NCBI GenBank assembly: GCA_030610965.1
Contig: JAUWQU010000294.1
Span: 1 to 5,747 of the forward strand
Source: Phycisphaerae bacterium
GTDB lineage: Bacteria; Planctomycetota; Phycisphaerae; SM23-33
Direction of reading: 5' to 3'
DNA length: 5,747 nucleotides
Part shown: positions 4,324-5,747 of the stretch, one piece after another
How the letters are laid out: every line of letters starts with the position of its first letter
Position numbering within the stretch: position 1 is the first letter of the stretch
Translations under genes and position numbers: made by a program
The notes under the pieces: model-generated
Database searches by the model: none
The model's input: the letters and a program-made list of their open reading frames with translations, nothing else
Told to the model about the DNA's origin: nothing

Positions 4324-5571
4324 CTAGTCCTTGCGGCGCAGGGCGGCGCGCCGCCGCATCGCCTCGAGCAATTCCTCCGGCCCGGTCTGCGGCCTGAGGT
4401 TCCCCCGCTGATGCGCCGGCCGCTCGTCGAGCACCCCGAAGCCGAGCGTGATCTCTCCGGTCGCCCGGCCCGGCGCGAGGACGTGAAAGTCGGACGAGTA
4501 ACTGGCGACCAGGAGCGGGCCGGGCGCCGAGAGTTTCCCGTCGCGGATCTTGGCGTTCGTTTCCTCGACGATTTCGAGCCAGACGCGGACGTCGGCCTCG
4601 TCGTCGCGCGAGCAGCCGACCTCCACGCCGTCCAGCCCGAGTTCCTCCACGAGATACTCGATCGTCCTGGCGACCCGGCCGAGCGTCATCTTGCCTTTCG
4701 TGACGAGTTCCTTCGGATGGCTGAGGATCGCGACGGCGCCGGCGCGCGACGCGCGGAGCGAGGCGAGTTGCTTGCGGACGTCGGCGGCGGCTTCCTCGAC
4801 GTCGGCGCGGCCGGCGCCGGCGAGGCCCAGGCGCTTCAGCGCCGGCGTGACGACTTTCGTGTTGAACGCGCGGGGGTCGCGGATGCCGAGTTTCACGCGC
4901 AGGCCCTCGTCGAGGCGCGCCAGACCCAGCACCGCCACCGTGCCGGGGTAGTACGGCTTGGCGCCGCCGAACCAGGCGTCGAGTTCCTCACACGTGATCT
5001 TCCGGTCGGCCGGGACGCCCTGGCGTCGGAGCCAGCGGTTGACGCTCTCGACTATCTTCAGGGTGGCCTCGTGGACCTCGGCCTGTTTCCCGTCGAGGTA
5101 CTTCAGAAACCGCTCGCCCCGGCGCGTGGTGAGGAAAGCGAAGAATCGGCCGGCGTCGGGAAAATAGACGAGGATTTCGAGGCCGGCCTGGGCGGTGGAG
5201 AGTTCGACGGCCGGCACGGCCGCCAGACCCAGCAACGTCGCTTCGCCGTAAAGGGTCCGCACGCCGGCGACGCTGTCGTGGTCCGCCAGCGCGATGGTCT
5301 CGAGGCCGATGGCCCGCGCGAGCCAGGCGAGTTTGGCGGGCGGCACCTGGCCGTCGCTCGCGCTGGAGTGCAGATGCAGGTCCATCGGAACGGGAACATC
5401 GACGATCTGCCGGACGCGCGCCTCGGGCAGGCCGCGATGCTCCAGTTCGGCCAGAAAATCGTCCCACTTTGCGGCGGGTTCCAGGGCGTCGCGGAGATTG
5501 TAGAGGACCGATTCGCGCGCACGGTATGCGGCGATATTTGCGGCGGCCTGACTGGCGAAGTACGATTCCAT
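4324..5571 (-). CDS. PHP-superfamily metal-dependent phosphoesterase
   Basis: A 415-residue protein with a complete set of PHP metal ligands: DLHLHSSASDG (64-74: H66, H68, D73), ADHDS (96-100: D97, H98, D99), VELS (122-125: E123), ILSHP (282-286: H285) and SSDFHV (359-364: D361, H363). PHP proteins hydrolyse phosphoester bonds of nucleotides, histidinol phosphate or short nucleic acids using a multi-metal centre; the substrate here cannot be read from sequence. The order resembles YciV/RNase AM-like PHP phosphoesterases, but the protein is longer. It has about 60 helical residues ahead of the HxH motif and about 160 residues between E123 and H285, more than a minimal PHP domain needs. The ATG at 5571 begins the conserved part. 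Its AGGAGG (plus-strand CCTCCT, 5586-5591) is 14 nt away, unusually far, and no nearer in-frame start exists. The open frame reaches back to 5706, but that extension translates repeat DNA. It converges on the DUF1097 gene and is very GC-rich. Confidence 0.85.
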   Translation of the reverse strand: MESYFASQAAANIAAYRARESVLYNLRDALEPAAKWDDFLAELEHRGLPEARVRQIVDVPVPMDLHLHSSASDGQVPPAKLAWLARAIGLETIALADHDSVAGVRTLYGEATLLGLAAVPAVELSTAQAGLEILVYFPDAGRFFAFLTTRRGERFLKYLDGKQAEVHEATLKIVESVNRWLRRQGVPADRKITCEELDAWFGGAKPYYPGTVAVLGLARLDEGLRVKLGIRDPRAFNTKVVTPALKRLGLAGAGRADVEEAAADVRKQLASLRASRAGAVAILSHPKELVTKGKMTLGRVARTIEYLVEELGLDGVEVGCSRDDEADVRVWLEIVEETNAKIRDGKLSAPGPLLVASYSSDFHVLAPGRATGEITLGFGVLDERPAHQRGNLRPQTGPEELLEAMRRRAALRRKD

Positions 5572-5609
5572 CGTGCGGCGTCCAGCCTCCTCTCGCTCCA
5601 AGAAACGGT

Positions 5610-5623
5610 AACGGCGCGCCGTT
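5610..5623. promoter_or_regulatory. Perfect 14-bp palindrome upstream of the PHP gene
   Basis: AACGGCGCGCCGTT is a perfect inverted repeat about 40 nt upstream of the PHP start. On the minus strand a TTGAAA box lies immediately before it (plus-strand 5622-5627), so the palindrome would sit in the promoter spacer, as an operator might. The -10 position 17 nt on is weak (TTTCTT). On the plus strand the palindrome is followed by TTTTC and could act as a small terminator, but no plus-strand gene needs one. Confidence 0.35.
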
Positions 5624-5654
5624 TTCAAGAAAAATCGCGGTGATCTACTTCTTA

Positions 5655-5747
5655 CCGCAGAGGCGCAGAGAACGCAGAGAGCAAAGGAAGGATAGGGAAA
5701 CAACAAAACGACGCACGGATCATCCGCAGGGGACGCAGATGAACGCA
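5655..5747. repeat. Degenerate CGCAGAG direct repeats
   Basis: CGCAGAG recurs at 5656, 5664 and 5673 in consecutive 8-9 nt units, and related CGCAGG, CGCAGAT and CGCA copies follow at 5725, 5734 and 5744, running off the window. This matches the general look of an intergenic repeat I have seen in many unrelated environmental genomes (the CCGCAGAGGACGCAGAG style). No gene is visible in 5572-5747. The repeat explains why the PHP reading frame appears artificially extended to 5706. Confidence 0.6.

Noticed and set aside
3449..4327. 292-codon plus-strand frame overlapping the DUF1097 gene
   Set aside because: The overlapping 3564-4109 frame encodes a coherent six-helix membrane protein with a ribosome-binding site; this one is rich in Gly, Arg and His and matches nothing.
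4090..5643. 517-codon open frame on the plus strand
   Set aside because: It lies antisense to the PHP gene, whose metal motifs are clear. The plus-strand product is low-complexity and Arg/Ala/Glu-rich, as expected from the complement of a GC-rich gene.

Overview
The window is GC-rich bacterial DNA with mostly G/C-ended codons, from an environmental bacterium I cannot name. A planctomycete-like or other deep-branching Gram-negative lineage is a guess from the overall style, in particular the CGCAGAG-type intergenic repeat at the right end and the conserved hypothetical genes. There are no rRNA genes, convincing tRNAs, transposases or CRISPR arrays.

Left edge (1-372): an 8-bp tandem repeat at the boundary, then the broken remnant of a NrdR-like zinc-ribbon gene. 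Its two halves lie in different frames and it has no start codon. A plausible sigma70-type promoter (296-325) faces the first intact gene.

Left-centre (373-3388): three same-strand genes look like one accessory module. Gene 1 fuses a Panacea/DUF4065-like N-terminal domain to a DUF488 domain. Gene 2 overlaps it by ATGA and belongs to a conserved family with a YRETVCTA...RLYP signature and no function I know. Gene 3 follows after a 77-nt gap, starts at a GTG behind a strong Shine-Dalgarno, and encodes a PD-(D/E)XK-type nuclease with a long uncharacterised C-terminal part. A short GC hairpin with a T run closes the module. A DUF488 protein, its conserved partner and a restriction-like nuclease together suggest a DNA-modification, defence or nucleic-acid-processing cassette. 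This is the best candidate in the window for an undescribed system, but the function is inference.

Right-centre (3389-4214): a structured leader with a nested hairpin and a possible promoter precedes a six-helix DUF1097-family membrane protein. A long hairpin overlaps its stop codon, and a classic intrinsic terminator lies about 70 nt further on.

Right (4215-5747): a stretch of intergenic palindromes, then a convergent minus-strand gene for a PHP-superfamily metal-dependent phosphoesterase with complete metal-ligand motifs. Upstream of it are a perfect 14-bp palindrome and degenerate CGCAGAG direct repeats that run off the window. The DUF1097 and PHP genes look like ordinary chromosomal genes, while the 373-3388 module and the pseudogene beside it look like accessory DNA.
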